Made by a program: the position numbers and the translations under genes
Shown: one piece after another, positions 63,698 to 64,000 of the stretch
Layout of the letters: the number at the start of each line of letters is the position of its first letter
Position numbering within the stretch: position 1 is the first letter of the stretch
Origin: Zygnema cylindricum
Taxonomy: Eukaryota; Streptophyta; Zygnematophyceae; Zygnematales; Zygnemataceae
Length of the DNA stretch: 64,000 nucleotides
NCBI GenBank assembly: GCA_037447655.1
Contig: JBBHKE010002391.1
Span: 1 to 64,000, forward strand
Reading direction: 5' to 3'
Notes under the pieces: model-generated
Database searches by the model: none
What the model saw: only the letters and a program-made list of their open reading frames with translations
Told to the model about the DNA's origin: nothing

Positions 63698-64000
63698 GGT
63701 TATGGGCCCACCATCTAGGGTGCCCATATTCAATGGAGTTGGCTTCATATACTGGGAAAGTATGATGACAGGAGCTCTATGTGAGAAACGGTTTTGGGGA
63801 ATAGTGAGTGGACGGGTGAGGCGTCCATCCAGTCTTGGGATACCTCCAGGGTTTACAGGAGGCAGATTCACTAGAGATGCAGATTCATCTTCAACGGAGG
63901 AGACAAAGGAAGGAGAGGTGGTGGACAAAGGAAAGGAGAAGGAGACAATCACACCAATAGCAACCGTTTCGGCTTTCATGTCACCTTTTCCGAGGAACGA
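63678..64000 (+). CDS. Copia gag, N-terminal part, open to the window edge
   Basis: The frame starts 20 bases before the LTR end (MEVSEFQVMGPPSRVPIFNG) and is uninterrupted for 107 codons: FIYWESMMTGALCEKRFWGI, then a Pro/Gly-rich stretch and an acidic/Lys-rich linker, ending in MSPFPRN at the edge. It lacks the stops seen in the two other copies, so this may be the least decayed member of the family. A second in-frame ATG lies 5 bases after the LTR end and could be the real start. Confidence 0.8.
   Translation, partial: MEVSEFQVMGPPSRVPIFNGVGFIYWESMMTGALCEKRFWGIVSGRVRRPSSLGIPPGFTGGRFTRDADSSSTEETKEGEVVDKGKEKETITPIATVSAFMSPFPRN

Overview
This is a nuclear eukaryotic window: spliced genes with GT-AG introns, long repeat-filled introns, Copia LTR retrotransposons, hAT and pogo-like DNA transposons, and many short terminal-inverted-repeat (TIR) elements. 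The abundance of CT/GA low-complexity tracts in introns, plant-type Copia elements and a plant/algal-type enzyme set suggest a large-genome streptophyte alga (Chara-like) or a close relative. That assignment is inference from style only.

Layout. 1-2,005: repeat debris. 2,006-8,344 (-): a nine-exon aspartate aminotransferase gene, apparently intact. 8,345-11,547: shared 5' region between two divergent genes, with three TGACGTCA palindromes. 11,548-19,740 (+): a divergent phosphoglycerate kinase in about 13 exons, the last one 1.5 kb away. 19,741-26,400: gene-free, with minisatellites and decayed TIR elements. 26,420-29,520: a decayed hAT transposon. 31,000-34,700: a decayed pogo/Tigger-like DDE transposon, split by a solo LTR. 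35,300-38,750: nested TIR elements. 38,753-43,073 (-): a GC-rich FkbM/METTL-like methyltransferase gene with a remote last exon. 43,400-47,400: TIR elements, a GTAC-rich tandem array and a decayed reverse-transcriptase tail. 47,628-50,890: a solo LTR and a truncated Copia element. 54,233-61,396 (-): a nearly complete but inactivated Copia element, itself hit by a solo LTR. 62,667-64,000 (+): the start of another Copia copy that leaves the window.

The two metabolic genes (amino-acid transamination and glycolysis/Calvin-type phosphotransfer) are ordinary housekeeping functions placed head to head. Their introns are the most striking part. In both genes the exon edges, with their splice sites, have been copied in tandem into the adjacent intron, sometimes two or three times, leaving decoy exon ends next to real ones. 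The second notable pattern is a Copia LTR family (about 0.9-1.0 kb) whose LTR carries a tRNA-like block with a B-box and whose gag reading frame starts inside the LTR. Five insertions could be delimited by exact target-site duplications of 5 bp (LTRs) or 8 bp (TIR elements); others are noted with their uncertainties.
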